A DNA stretch of 64,000 bases from Paenibacillus_AR mesotrionivorans (lineage in GTDB: Bacteria > Bacillota > Bacilli > Paenibacillales > NBRC-103111): assembly GCF_046098205.1 (NCBI RefSeq), contig NZ_JBJURJ010000002.1, forward strand, positions 425,338 to 489,337, in the 5' to 3' direction. The translations under genes were made by a program, and so were the position numbers. The notes beneath the pieces are model-generated. The model had not been told where the DNA came from, did not search any database, and worked only from the letters and a program-made list of their open reading frames with translations. The stretch's first letter is position 1. Every line of letters starts with the position of its first letter. Below, in pieces: positions 51,437 to 59,468 of this stretch.

Positions 51437-52708
51437 TTATCCGTTTTTAACATGTTCAAGCTGTATCCGGCAGGTGGTGGTAATGTGGTTAGCCGTATAA
51501 CCTCCTTGGGCTTCATATATGGCAAAAGCGGGCCGGCTGCTCCGTCGCAAGCCATTGTCCTGCACCCACGCCTCCAGGCGCTCCTCCAGCACCCGGCTGT
51601 CTCCGGCGCAGTCCGTCTCCAGCACGGCATAGCTGCCAGCGGGCAGCTCCAGAAGCTCAAGCCCGCCCCCTGACGGAAGCGGCAGCTTCTCCTCCAGCTT
51701 GACTCCACAGGTACAGGCCCTCCCATTTTTGGCGATATAAAAGGTATCTGCCGAACGGGCGGCTGAAGGGTTGTACACGGCAAGAAAGCCCATCACAGCC
51801 TGGGACGCTTCCTTTTCTGCATGCGGACCTTCCCGGGTTGAGGCCAAAAAAAGCATTCCCGGGCTGCGGATCAGCGAAATCCGGTCATAATCCGTCCGTT
51901 TCATAACCGGCAAAACCAATGCCAGCCGGTTCACCCTGCCGTTCCGCCATAGAAATTCCTCAAAGTACGGCTCCGGCGCCTGCGTAAACATGCTGGATCT
52001 GAGCCAATCCGTGTACAGATAATTCCATGCCCGGCCAATCTCCGGCTCGTCATTGCGCACAAGAACCTTGGCACCGGTAAGGCTCAGCTCCGGGAATACC
52101 TCCACCCCCTTGAACATCCTGCCTGCAAGAAGACCTTCCACTGCCTCCGGCGTATACTCCAGCCATATCCAATAGTAAAACCGGCTGCCCTGCTGCTTGC
52201 CGTTCCTTCCGAAAACTCTTCCCCTGTAGTCAGGAAGGGTTTCCTGCAAGGCCGCAATGGCCTGCTCCTCAATTCCGCTTAAACGGGAATGATAAAAGGC
52301 CGCCCGCACGGTGGCGGGAAGGGTCTGCGCTGCAACCGTCACCTGTTTTGCCGACAGGCTGTCATACCTGGGAAAGTAGTATGAGACTCCGCTGCGCTTA
52401 TATTCCAGGGGAGTCATGGAGACTGCGGCCTTGACGCTTTTGCACAGGGCTTGCTGGGAGCTGTAGCCGCAGGTATACGCTACCTCGGCCAATGGCATGT
52501 CCGAGCAGCGGATCAGACTGAGGGCATTGGAGAGACGCCTTTTGCGGATGTACTCCTTGACCGAATGTCCCGTATGAGCATAAAAATCCCGGTACAGCTG
52601 CATCAGAGAGGTGAACCCCGCTTGGGCGGCCCCCTCCAGGGAAACCTCCTCCTGCAGATGCTCCTCGATATATTGAATAACTCTTTTGAACCGTTGCTGC
52701 TTCTCCAT
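51437..52708 (-). CDS. AraC family regulator with GyrI-like effector domain
   Basis: 423 residues. An N-terminal AraC double helix-turn-helix spans residues 5-105 (RVIQYIEEHLQEEVSLEGAAQ, then YIRKRRLSNALSLIR and MPLAEVAYTCGYSSQQAL). The rest resembles a GyrI-like sensor, ending FAIYEAQGGYTANHI. This N-terminal DNA-binding layout is that of Rob/SoxS-plus-GyrI regulators of multidrug or small-molecule responses. The nearby protein with two GyrI-like domains and the GNAT gene, all on the same strand, are likely partners or targets. Confidence 0.82.
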   Translation of the reverse strand: MEKQQRFKRVIQYIEEHLQEEVSLEGAAQAGFTSLMQLYRDFYAHTGHSVKEYIRKRRLSNALSLIRCSDMPLAEVAYTCGYSSQQALCKSVKAAVSMTPLEYKRSGVSYYFPRYDSLSAKQVTVAAQTLPATVRAAFYHSRLSGIEEQAIAALQETLPDYRGRVFGRNGKQQGSRFYYWIWLEYTPEAVEGLLAGRMFKGVEVFPELSLTGAKVLVRNDEPEIGRAWNYLYTDWLRSSMFTQAPEPYFEEFLWRNGRVNRLALVLPVMKRTDYDRISLIRSPGMLFLASTREGPHAEKEASQAVMGFLAVYNPSAARSADTFYIAKNGRACTCGVKLEEKLPLPSGGGLELLELPAGSYAVLETDCAGDSRVLEERLEAWVQDNGLRRSSRPAFAIYEAQGGYTANHITTTCRIQLEHVKNG

Positions 52709-52727
52709 AAGCTTCCTCCATCAAGCA

Positions 52728-53213
52728 CTATCTGCTTACTCTTCTCCGTCTGACCGCATTCACCCAGGCGGAACCCCAATAAGCCCAAAAACAAACCCAT
52801 CCGTTCCATCTCCTAACCGCCGACACCGGTACAAAATGGACTTTGCCAAACCGGTTCTCCGGATTGCCCGGGCAGACATCACCCTCCCGGTCACCGTATC
52901 TGACCCGGCACCAGACATGCCCCGATATATGCCCGGCAACAAGGGTCCCCCCATGGACGCGCTGCGGCATTACCGTTCTGACGGCATATACCAGCCTGCT
53001 CTGAAATCCCAACGCCACCAGTATCCGGTTCAATATACTGGCCTGTTGCCAGCAGTAGCCTTTTCCCCTCTCCAAAGCTCTGGAGGGAAAATCAAAGGAA
53101 TTGGAATATGAATAGTTCATCCATGTACCAACCAGTTTTTGGGCAAATTGAATGAGCTCTACCCCCTCCAATCCGGAGGCCCGGCATACTTCAATCGCCT
53201 CATGGAGCTTCAT
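52728..53213 (-). CDS. Transglutaminase-like cysteine protein
   Basis: 161 residues. A papain-like triad is visible: Cys in GKGYCWQQASILNRIL (about residue 54), His in GHISGHVWCRVRYG (about 98) and Asp in REGDVCPGNPEN (about 112). This matches small transglutaminase-like domain proteins of Firmicutes. The C-terminus is Trp/Arg-rich. It lies 19 bp upstream of the AraC gene on the same strand. Activity is not established. Confidence 0.68.
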   Translation of the reverse strand: MKLHEAIEVCRASGLEGVELIQFAQKLVGTWMNYSYSNSFDFPSRALERGKGYCWQQASILNRILVALGFQSRLVYAVRTVMPQRVHGGTLVAGHISGHVWCRVRYGDREGDVCPGNPENRFGKVHFVPVSAVRRWNGWVCFWAYWGSAWVNAVRRRRVSR

Positions 53214-53301
53214 ACGGCATCACCTGTTCCGCACTTACTTGTAAGGACCATTATACACTTCTTTTTCCATAAACAGGGAGATATCTGTCACAAACATGTA
53301 T

Positions 53302-53346
53302 CTTTACAGCGTAAAGATGATATGATATTATCTTACCATTGTAAAG
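53302..53346 (+). promoter_or_regulatory. Promoter and twin operators of the TetR-flavoprotein operon
   Basis: TTTACA (53303-53308), a 17-bp spacer and TATTAT (53326-53331). CTTTAC-AGC-GTAAAG (53302-53316) is a perfect dyad over the -35, and a looser copy lies at 53332-53346, 30 bp away. Autoregulation by the TetR protein is likely. Confidence 0.75.
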
Positions 53347-53369
53347 TTTGGAACGGAGGGAACCGGGCT

Positions 53370-53954
53370 ATGAAGGAAAAGCCCTATCACCACGGAAATT
53401 TGCGCAATGATCTGATCGAGGCGGGCATTCAGCTGATTAACGAGGAGGGCCTGAAGAGCTTCTCCCTGCGGAAGGTGGCCGCCCGGTGTCAGGTGAGCCA
53501 TACGGCGCCTTACAGCCACTTTAAGGATGTGGATGCGCTGATTTCCGCAATGGGGGATTATGTCACCGGCCAGTTTATGCATAAGCTCCTGTCCGCTGTC
53601 CAGGGGAAAGAAGAAACACCGGGTGTGCTGGCCTTTTTGGGGCAGGCATATATTGATTTTTTCGTGGAGCATCCGCAATACTTTCAATTTTTGTTCTATT
53701 ATTCCGGACTGACCATAAATCTGGATCAGGCACAGCCGGAGGATTACCCTCCCTTTGCTTTGTTCCGCTCCACAGCCTTCTGTATGTTCCGCAGATGGGG
53801 GCTGCCGGAGGAGGCCCATCCCTCACACCTGATTGCCTCCTGGTCCATGGTTCACGGCATCGCTGCACTTTCCGCCACCAGCGGCATCAAGTATTCCGGG
53901 AGCTGGACGGATATTTTTATAGAAACTCTGACGAAAAAGGAGAAACCATCATGA
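53370..53954 (+). CDS. TetR/AcrR family regulator
   Basis: 194 residues. It starts KEKPYHHGNLRNDLIEAGIQL, a signature of the YHHGNLR subgroup (TetR_C_13/WHG type). The helix-turn-helix is FSLRKVAARCQVSHTAPYSHF. The WHG-like C-terminal domain has FVEHPQYFQFLF and SWSMVHGIAAL. The ATG at 53370 has GGAGGG upstream. The stop overlaps the next gene by 4 bp, so it regulates an operon with two flavoproteins. Confidence 0.9.
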   Translation: MKEKPYHHGNLRNDLIEAGIQLINEEGLKSFSLRKVAARCQVSHTAPYSHFKDVDALISAMGDYVTGQFMHKLLSAVQGKEETPGVLAFLGQAYIDFFVEHPQYFQFLFYYSGLTINLDQAQPEDYPPFALFRSTAFCMFRRWGLPEEAHPSHLIASWSMVHGIAALSATSGIKYSGSWTDIFIETLTKKEKPS

Positions 53955-54454
53955 AATTGATTATTCATGACCTGTCGCGGCAGGATGCCCCGTCCATAGG
54001 GACCGGGAGTGAACAGGAGCTTAAAATCATTACCGACAACGGCACCATCCGCAAGTGCATCGGCTGCTTCGGCTGCTGGGTCAGAACCCCCGGCGTCTGC
54101 GTGCTGAAGGATGACTATCAGCGGATGGGGGAATGGGCAGGCGCCTCCGATGAGATGATTATCATCAGCAAATGCGCCTATGGCAGCTACAGTCCTTTTG
54201 TCAAAAATGTGCTGGACCGCAGTATTTCCTACATCCTGCCTTACTTCGCCACCATCAACGGGGAAACCCACCACCAGCGGCGTTATGAAACCAGCTTCAA
54301 GCTGACGGTCCACTTCTACGGTGATGACCTGACTCCCGCGGAGCAGGAAACGGCCCGGGCGCTGGTAGCGGCCAACGCGATGAATTTCTACAGCACCGGC
54401 AACGAGGTTTTTTTCTATCGGAATGCGGAAGACGCCTGGGAGGGATTGCAATGA
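53951..54454 (+). CDS. Flavodoxin-like protein with Cys-rich GCxGCW motif
   Basis: A 167-residue protein of the multimeric flavodoxin/NADPH-dependent FMN reductase type. It carries CIGCFGCWVRTPGVCVLKDD (about residues 36-55) and an FMN-loop-like SKCAYGSYSPFVKNVLDRS. It lacks the usual N-terminal GSxR phosphate loop, so FMN binding may involve its partner. It overlaps the TetR stop codon and the next gene's start (ATGA in both places), so the three are tightly coupled. Confidence 0.8.
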   Translation: MKLIIHDLSRQDAPSIGTGSEQELKIITDNGTIRKCIGCFGCWVRTPGVCVLKDDYQRMGEWAGASDEMIIISKCAYGSYSPFVKNVLDRSISYILPYFATINGETHHQRRYETSFKLTVHFYGDDLTPAEQETARALVAANAMNFYSTGNEVFFYRNAEDAWEGLQ

Positions 54455-55089
54455 AGATCGCCCTGATTAATGGAAGCCCCAAGTCCGGCAAAAATAACTC
54501 CGCCCGGCTTCTTCGCTCGTTCGAACCGCTGCTCGGCAAGGACCATGAGCTGTTCCATTTTCATGTTAGCCGGCTGCCGCTGACCGAATCGGACTATTCG
54601 GCGCTATGCCATATGGATGCGCTGGTGCTGGCATTTCCCTTGTATGTGGACGCAATACCCTCCCACCTGCTGCGGATGCTGACTGAATTGGAGGATTATA
54701 TGAAGGCGGAGCGCAGCAAGGAAATCATGCTGTACGCCATAGTGAATAACGGTTTTTTTGAAGGGGAGCAAAACAAGATTGCCATCCGCATTCTCCAAAA
54801 CTGGTGCGCCCGGTCCGGCGTACGCTTCGCCCAGGCTATTGGGCAAGGTGCGGGTGAAATGCTGCAATCAGTGGAGAATGTGCCGCACGGACATGGCCCG
54901 ATGAAAAATCTGCATAACGCTATGGATGTGGTGGCCGCCAATCTGCAGTCCCGGAAAACCGGCGGCACCCTCCTGCTCAGCCCCAAATTCCCGCGGATCG
55001 CCTGGAAAATCGCCGGGACCATGGGTTGGAACGCCATGGCCAAGCAGAATGGCATTATGAAGAAGGAAATCAGGAGAAGGCTGCCGTAG
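54451..55089 (+). CDS. NAD(P)H-dependent flavodoxin-like oxidoreductase
   Basis: A 212-residue protein with the N-terminal FMN phosphate-binding loop INGSPKSGKNNSARLL, then LVLAFPLYVDAIPSHLL. The C-terminus is basic. It probably works with the preceding, loop-lacking flavoprotein in one complex or pathway under TetR control; quinone or xenobiotic reduction is a guess from family. The start overlaps the upstream stop as ATGA. Confidence 0.82.
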   Translation: MKIALINGSPKSGKNNSARLLRSFEPLLGKDHELFHFHVSRLPLTESDYSALCHMDALVLAFPLYVDAIPSHLLRMLTELEDYMKAERSKEIMLYAIVNNGFFEGEQNKIAIRILQNWCARSGVRFAQAIGQGAGEMLQSVENVPHGHGPMKNLHNAMDVVAANLQSRKTGGTLLLSPKFPRIAWKIAGTMGWNAMAKQNGIMKKEIRRRLP

Positions 55090-55177
55090 GAGCAGCAGAG
55101 TCCGGAAGCGCGGCGGGCAGTGCCCGTGCAGCGCGAATCGTGGGTGCGACACGAAGCGAGAGTAGGTGCGCACAGCG

Positions 55178-55532
55178 CTCTAGCGGAACTCAGAGGCGCT
55201 TAGAGGCAAAAGTGTGGCAGAAGCGGCGGGTTTGGCGAGGCTGGGTGCGGCGCGACGGCTCTAACGGAACTCAGTGACGCTTAGAGGCAAAAGTGTGGCA
55301 GAAGCGGCGGGTTTGGCGAGGCTGGGTGCGGCGCGACGGCTCTAACGGAACTCAGTGACGCTTAGAGGCAAAAGTGTGGCAGAAGCGGCGGGTTTGGCGA
55401 GGCTGGGTGCGGCGCGACGGCTCTAACGGAACTCAGTGACGCTTAGAGGCAAAAGTATGGTAGAAGCGGCGGGTTTGGCGAGGCTGGGTGCGGCGCGACG
55501 GCTCTAACGGAACTCAGTGACGCTTAGAGGCG
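55178..55532 (+). repeat. 81-bp tandem repeat array
   Basis: Units start at 55178, 55259, 55340, 55421 and 55502, exactly 81 bp apart, with very few differences; the fifth is partial. Each unit begins with an F-type word (CTCTAACGGAACTCAGTGAC) and the fifth is the F1 arm of FFRR element G. The array looks like expansion of that arm. No convincing gene is present in the 55090-56095 gap. Confidence 0.92.
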
Positions 55533-55690
55533 GAAAAACGGTGGTTTGGATTTCTAACGGAACTAAGCGGCTCTTAGAAGCGGAAAACACCCCCGAATGT
55601 TGGATTTTTCCCCGCTAAGAGTCGTTTAGTTCCGCTACAGCTGCCAAAGCTCATTTTTCCGCCGCTAAGGTGCTCCTAGTTCCGTTAGCC
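55502..55690 (+). repeat. FFRR intergenic element G
   Basis: F1 (CTAACGGAACT at 55504) and F2 (at 55554) are 50 bp apart; R1 (CTAAGA at 55615) and R2 (CTAAGG at 55665) are 50 bp apart and end TAGTTCCG. The words are those of element E. The 81-bp array lies directly to its left. Confidence 0.82.
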
Positions 55691-55706
55691 ACCGGTTAGT
55701 CCAGGT

Positions 55707-55923
55707 TTGTCCTTGCGTTTGTCCTTGGGTTTGTCCTTGGGGTTGTCCTTGGGTTTGTCCTTGGGTTTGTCCTTGGGTTTGTCCTTGGGTTTGTCCTTGG
55801 GGTTGTCCTTGGGGTTGTCCTTGGGGTTGTCCTTGGGGTTGTCCTTGGGGTTGTCCTTGGGGTTGTCCTTGGGGTTGTCCTTGGGGTTGTCCTTGGGGTT
55901 GTCCTTGGGGTTGTCCTTGGGTT
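55707..55923 (+). repeat. 12-bp tandem repeat array
   Basis: About 18 head-to-tail copies of TTGTCCTTGGG(G/T) (12 bp). Because 12 is a multiple of three, frames stay open on both strands as Gln-Gly-Gln-Pro or Ser-Leu-Gly-Leu repeats. No ribosome binding site or non-repetitive coding part supports a gene. Related Gln-Gly coding occurs in the lipoprotein at 61205 and the protein at 49417. Confidence 0.9.
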
Positions 55924-55956
55924 TCCATGATTTGCGGCCTTCCACCCCGCTAAAAC

Positions 55957-56013
55957 AAACAATCCCCATTCTGGGATTCCCGTCAAAGGGAACCGCCAAA
56001 ATGGGGATTTGTT
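55957..56013 (-). terminator. Long imperfect hairpin near the end of glyQS
   Basis: AATCCCCATT (55961-55970) pairs with AATGGGGATT (56000-56009), with an inner GGGATTCCC / GGGAACC stem. It could terminate transcription from either side; the T runs are short. Confidence 0.5.
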
Positions 56014-56030
56014 ATTGAGTAACCGATAAT

Positions 56031-56089
56031 GGGGGCTCCCCCAAAAGTAACCGGAATTCGCTTCGGAGCATCACGTCACTTTTTGGGGG
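56031..56089 (-). repeat. 58-bp hairpin repeat, copy 4
   Basis: On the minus strand CCCCCAAAAAGTGACGTGA begins 6 nt after the glyQS stop codon, and ACTTTTGGGGGAGCCCCC closes it. The middle (CGAAGCG, ATTCCGG) matches copies 1 and 2. Here it may act as the glyQS 3' end. Confidence 0.85.
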
Positions 56090-56095
56090 ATTTTG

Positions 56096-57481
56096 CTACC
56101 AGGCCAGCTTGCTCTCCAGGAAGCTCTTCAGCTCGCTGATGGGCATGCGGGTTTGCTCCATGGTATCCCGGTCGCGGACGGTGACTTGGCCGTCGGTTTC
56201 GGATTCGAAGTCATAGGTGATGCAGAACGGCGTGCCGATTTCATCGTGGCGGCGGTAACGTTTGCCGATGGAGCCGGAGTCGTCGTAATCCACCATGAAA
56301 TCCTTGGCCAGATCCGCGAACACCTTTTGGGCGCTGTCAGCCAGCTTTTTGGACAACGGGAAGATGGCAGCCTTGTAAGGAGCCAATGCCGGGTGCAGGT
56401 GCAGCACGGTGCGGCTGTCCTCACCTTCCAGAGCCTGCTCCTCGAAGCTGTCGATGAGGAAGGCCAGGGTAACCCGGTCTGCGCCCAGGGAGGGCTCGAT
56501 GCAGTAAGGGATGTAGCGTTCCTTGTTGTCCTGGTCGATATAGTTGAAGTCCTCGCCGGAATGCTCCATATGCTGCTTCAGGTCATAGTCGGTGCGGTCC
56601 GCAATGCCCCACAGCTCGCCCCAGCCGAAGGGGAAGCGGTATTCGATGTCGGTCGTTGCGTTGGAATAGTGGGAAAGCTCGTCGTCGGAGTGGTCCCGCA
56701 GACGGATGCTGTCTTCCTTGATGCCCAGGGCCAGCAGCCAATTTTTGCAGAAGCTGCGCCAGTAGCCGAACCATTCCATATCCTCGCCGGGTTTGCAGAA
56801 GAATTCAAGCTCCATTTGTTCAAACTCGCGGGTCCGGAAAGTGAAGTTGCCCGGAGTGATTTCGTTCCGGAAGCTTTTGCCGATTTGGCCAATGCCGAAG
56901 GGCAGTTTCTTGCGCATGGTGCGCTGCACATTCTTGAAGTTCACGAAGATGCCTTGTGCAGTTTCCGGACGCAGATAAATTTCATTGGCGCTGGAAACGG
57001 TGACGCCCTGATGGGTTTTGAACATCAGGTTGAACTGGCGGATGTCCGTGTAGTCGAAGGCGCCGCAATCCGGACACACAATGTTGTGCTCGCGGATCAG
57101 GTCCATCATTTGGTCAAAGGAGAGGCCGTCCACAACCATCTCGATACCCTTGTCGTTCAGAGCGTTCTCGATAATCTTGTCGGCGCGGTGGCGGGCTTTA
57201 CATTGTTTGCAGTCCACCATCGGGTCGTTGAAGTTGCCCACGTGGCCGGAAGCGACCCATGCTTGGGGATTCATCAGAATGGCGGCGTCCAGGCCCACAT
57301 TGTACGGGGACTCCTGGATGAACTTCTTCCACCAGGCCTTCTTCACATTGTTCTTCAGCTCTACGCCCAGAGGGCCGTAGTCCCAGGTGTTGGCGAGACC
57401 GCCATAAATTTCGGAGCCGGGAAAAATAAAACCCCGGTGCTTGGCAATGGCAACAACCTGATCCATTGAAACTTCCTTCAT
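56096..57481 (-). CDS. glyS: Glycyl-tRNA synthetase, single-chain dimeric type (GlyQS)
   Basis: A 461-residue class II aminoacyl-tRNA synthetase. Features include AKHRGFIFPGSEIYGG near the N-terminus, WDYGPLGVELK, motif 2 (IGKSFRNEITPGNFTFRTREFEQME, read in parts), motif 3 near IEPSLGADRVTLAF, and the C-terminal anticodon-binding domain (LAPYKAAIFPLSKK). It charges tRNA-Gly in the cytosol. ATG 57481 follows AAAGGAG; an ORF extending upstream runs into the T-box leader and is rejected. It is regulated by the upstream T-box. Confidence 0.96.
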   Translation of the reverse strand: MKEVSMDQVVAIAKHRGFIFPGSEIYGGLANTWDYGPLGVELKNNVKKAWWKKFIQESPYNVGLDAAILMNPQAWVASGHVGNFNDPMVDCKQCKARHRADKIIENALNDKGIEMVVDGLSFDQMMDLIREHNIVCPDCGAFDYTDIRQFNLMFKTHQGVTVSSANEIYLRPETAQGIFVNFKNVQRTMRKKLPFGIGQIGKSFRNEITPGNFTFRTREFEQMELEFFCKPGEDMEWFGYWRSFCKNWLLALGIKEDSIRLRDHSDDELSHYSNATTDIEYRFPFGWGELWGIADRTDYDLKQHMEHSGEDFNYIDQDNKERYIPYCIEPSLGADRVTLAFLIDSFEEQALEGEDSRTVLHLHPALAPYKAAIFPLSKKLADSAQKVFADLAKDFMVDYDDSGSIGKRYRRHDEIGTPFCITYDFESETDGQVTVRDRDTMEQTRMPISELKSFLESKLAW

Positions 57482-57535
57482 GATCCATTCTCCTTTGTCG
57501 GTTAAAGTTGCGCCCGGCAGCCGTCGGCCCAATCG

Positions 57536-57580
57536 AAAAAGCCCCCGTCCCCGGACATGAGTCATGTCCGGGGACGAGAG
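57536..57580 (-). terminator. T-box terminator before glyQS
   Basis: On the minus strand GTCCCCGGACATGA pairs with TCATGTCCGGGGAC with a minimal loop, followed by GGGGGCTTTTT. It competes with the T-box antiterminator just upstream. Confidence 0.88.
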
Positions 57581-57806
57581 CTTGTATACTCCCGCGGTTC
57601 CACCCCAGTTGATGCTTTCTCTTGTGTCCTGCCCACCCGCTGAAGCTGCAGGGGCCAGAACAAAAGAAGATGCGCATCCGCTTTCTTGTCACCGGCTCGG
57701 GAGCGCCTGTCTTGCGGCTGCTGTACCGGGCTTCCACTATCCCCGGTTCGCTTCAACAGCAGGCTGCCGCATAGATTTCTCCGTCACAGCCGAATCTTCG
57801 ATTTGC
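57536..57806 (-). ncRNA. T-box riboswitch (glycine) controlling glyQS
   Basis: The T-box core GGGTGGAACCGCGGG is on the minus strand at 57591-57606. Upstream lies a stem I region of about 170 nt whose apical part reads CCGGGGATAGTGGAAGCCCGG. A strong terminator follows the core. T-box leaders bind uncharged tRNA by a specifier codon and by the tRNA acceptor end; the glycine identity is taken from the downstream gene. I could not fix the specifier triplet with certainty. Confidence 0.9.
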
Positions 57807-57811
57807 TTACC

Positions 57812-57840
57812 ATGTTATCCATAATGAGGGGGTTTGTCAA
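57812..57840 (-). promoter_or_regulatory. Promoter of the T-box-glyQS transcript
   Basis: On the minus strand TTGACA (57835-57840), a 17-bp spacer and TAACAT (57812-57817), just upstream of the T-box stem I. Confidence 0.75.
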
Positions 57841-57891
57841 GCTGCTGATGTCCCGCGGCAAGTGTCTCTCATCCCGGCACGCAGCCCCTGC

Positions 57892-59439
57892 TTAATGCGC
57901 CGGATCCCAGCCGTCACTGCCGGCCAGCACCGATTGCGTATTGATGGCCGCTGCCTGGGACGCGCTAAGCTGCCGTGACCAGCCCACCCTGCCGGATACC
58001 GCCGAGCCTGAGCCTGTATTGCCGAATTCGGCATACCGGGCGGTGCTTTCGTTGGCGGCATTGCCCCAGTTATTCCAGCCCTCCGGTTTAATGTGGGTAT
58101 CCATGAAGGAATACAAATAATGCACGGAGGCATACGGTCTCCAAGGGCGGCCCAAATGAACGGCGTCGTCCAACGAACCCGAACGGGTCAAACTGCTGTT
58201 GATGAACACATAGCCATAGGCTGTGGCCTGGTCTGTGGAAGCCGCGGTAACGTAACCGTTGCCCAGGCTTTTGATCTCGCAGTTTTCAAATACCGCAGTG
58301 GCCCCGCCGAAGATGAAGTCCACTGTGCCTTCAATATAGGAGTTGCGGTAATAGTGCCTGCCGCCGTTGGCGTACAGGGTGTCCTGGTTCCCCAGAATCC
58401 GCACATTGGTAAAGCTGGCCCGGTCTCCGGTCACATACAGGGCAACCGCCTGTCCGGCAGTTGCGCCGGCGGTATTGCGGAAGGTGATGTTTTCCGCCGT
58501 AAAGTTATTACCTCTGACATAAACGCTGGAGCTGTTGGAGGTGCCGCCTGCGGAGCTTGCCGTATCCGCATAGGTTAGGATGGTGCCTTCGGCGCTTTCC
58601 CCGATCAGCGTGATATTCGGCTTGTTGGCGGGGAAATTGAGCTTTTCCGTATAGGTTCCATTTTTCACAAAAATAGTAACGTTGGCTGTGTTATTGACCG
58701 GCACGGCATCGATAGCCGCCTGGACAGTAGTATATACGCCGGAGCCCCCGCTTTTGCTGACCACAAGAGCGCCTGACGGTACGGCTGAGGATACCGGCTT
58801 CACCAGAATATCGTCCAAATAATGGGATCCGGCGGAGCTGTTGGGCGTAAAGGATTCGTACCCGTCGATGTTGGAAACAGCGGTGAAGAAGGCGGCGGCA
58901 CTGGCTTTTTTGACCCCGTTGACGTATACATCCGCCTTATCCGTGGCCGGATCAGCTATGATCCGGATGGTGTACCAGGTATTGGCGGCATAGCTGCTTT
59001 GGAGGGTTACATAGGTGCTGTCCGGGTTCCGGTACGAAAGGCTGCCGCCGATGGTTTCGATGGAAACCGCAGCTGTTGTCCCGCTGAGGAAACGGAAAAC
59101 CTTGGTATTATTGACCAGGGACGGCTGCATGAACTTGAAGGTGGCCTCCACCTTGCCGTTTTGGGAGGTGAAGCCTTTTTTCAATCCGGATAAGGCCGTG
59201 GTGCTGGTGTCGTTAAGAAAAATACTGCGGTTGGCCGAGCTGGGCACGGCCGCCACACGTACTGTCCCCCCATCTTCGGATACGGTAAAGCCGGAGGGCT
59301 GGCTTCCTGCGGCGGTACTGTTAAAGTTGTTGTCCGCAAGCGGGGCTGCAGCCAAGGCCTGTCCGCTAGGCGCCAGCCCGAATAATGCTGCGGCCAGTAC
59401 GGCGGCAGCACCGGCAGTGAACCATTTTTTCATCATCAT
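57892..59439 (-). CDS. Secreted pectinesterase (CE8)
   Basis: 515 residues. The signal peptide is WFTAGAAAVLAAALFGLAPS, with cleavage near ALAAA. Residues ~35-215 form an all-beta, lectin-like domain. The catalytic beta-helix follows: VYTTVQAAIDAVP, NITFRNTAGATAGQAVALYV, GNQDTLYANGGRHYYRN, the active-site GTVDFIFGGATAVFENC (two Asp, one as nucleophile) and LGRPWRPYASV (Arg). It removes methyl esters from pectin, preparing it for the pectate lyase encoded 29 bp upstream. Three consecutive ATG codons at the start leave a small doubt. Confidence 0.92.
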   Translation of the reverse strand: MMMKKWFTAGAAAVLAAALFGLAPSGQALAAAPLADNNFNSTAAGSQPSGFTVSEDGGTVRVAAVPSSANRSIFLNDTSTTALSGLKKGFTSQNGKVEATFKFMQPSLVNNTKVFRFLSGTTAAVSIETIGGSLSYRNPDSTYVTLQSSYAANTWYTIRIIADPATDKADVYVNGVKKASAAAFFTAVSNIDGYESFTPNSSAGSHYLDDILVKPVSSAVPSGALVVSKSGGSGVYTTVQAAIDAVPVNNTANVTIFVKNGTYTEKLNFPANKPNITLIGESAEGTILTYADTASSAGGTSNSSSVYVRGNNFTAENITFRNTAGATAGQAVALYVTGDRASFTNVRILGNQDTLYANGGRHYYRNSYIEGTVDFIFGGATAVFENCEIKSLGNGYVTAASTDQATAYGYVFINSSLTRSGSLDDAVHLGRPWRPYASVHYLYSFMDTHIKPEGWNNWGNAANESTARYAEFGNTGSGSAVSGRVGWSRQLSASQAAAINTQSVLAGSDGWDPAH

Positions 59440-59468
59440 AAATTCCTCCTTTAATTGGGAACTGCCCT

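Noticed and set aside
55178..55923. CRISPR array
   Set aside because: The 81-bp and 12-bp arrays are direct tandem repeats without unique spacers, and no cas genes are present.
55665..56018. Gln-Gly-Gln-Pro, Pro-Lys-Asp-Asn, and Ser-Leu-Gly-Leu frames
   Set aside because: They are products of the 12-bp tandem array, which keeps several frames open. No ribosome binding site or unique coding part.
56093..57469. 458-residue open frame on the plus strand
   Set aside because: Antisense of glyQS; same reason as above.
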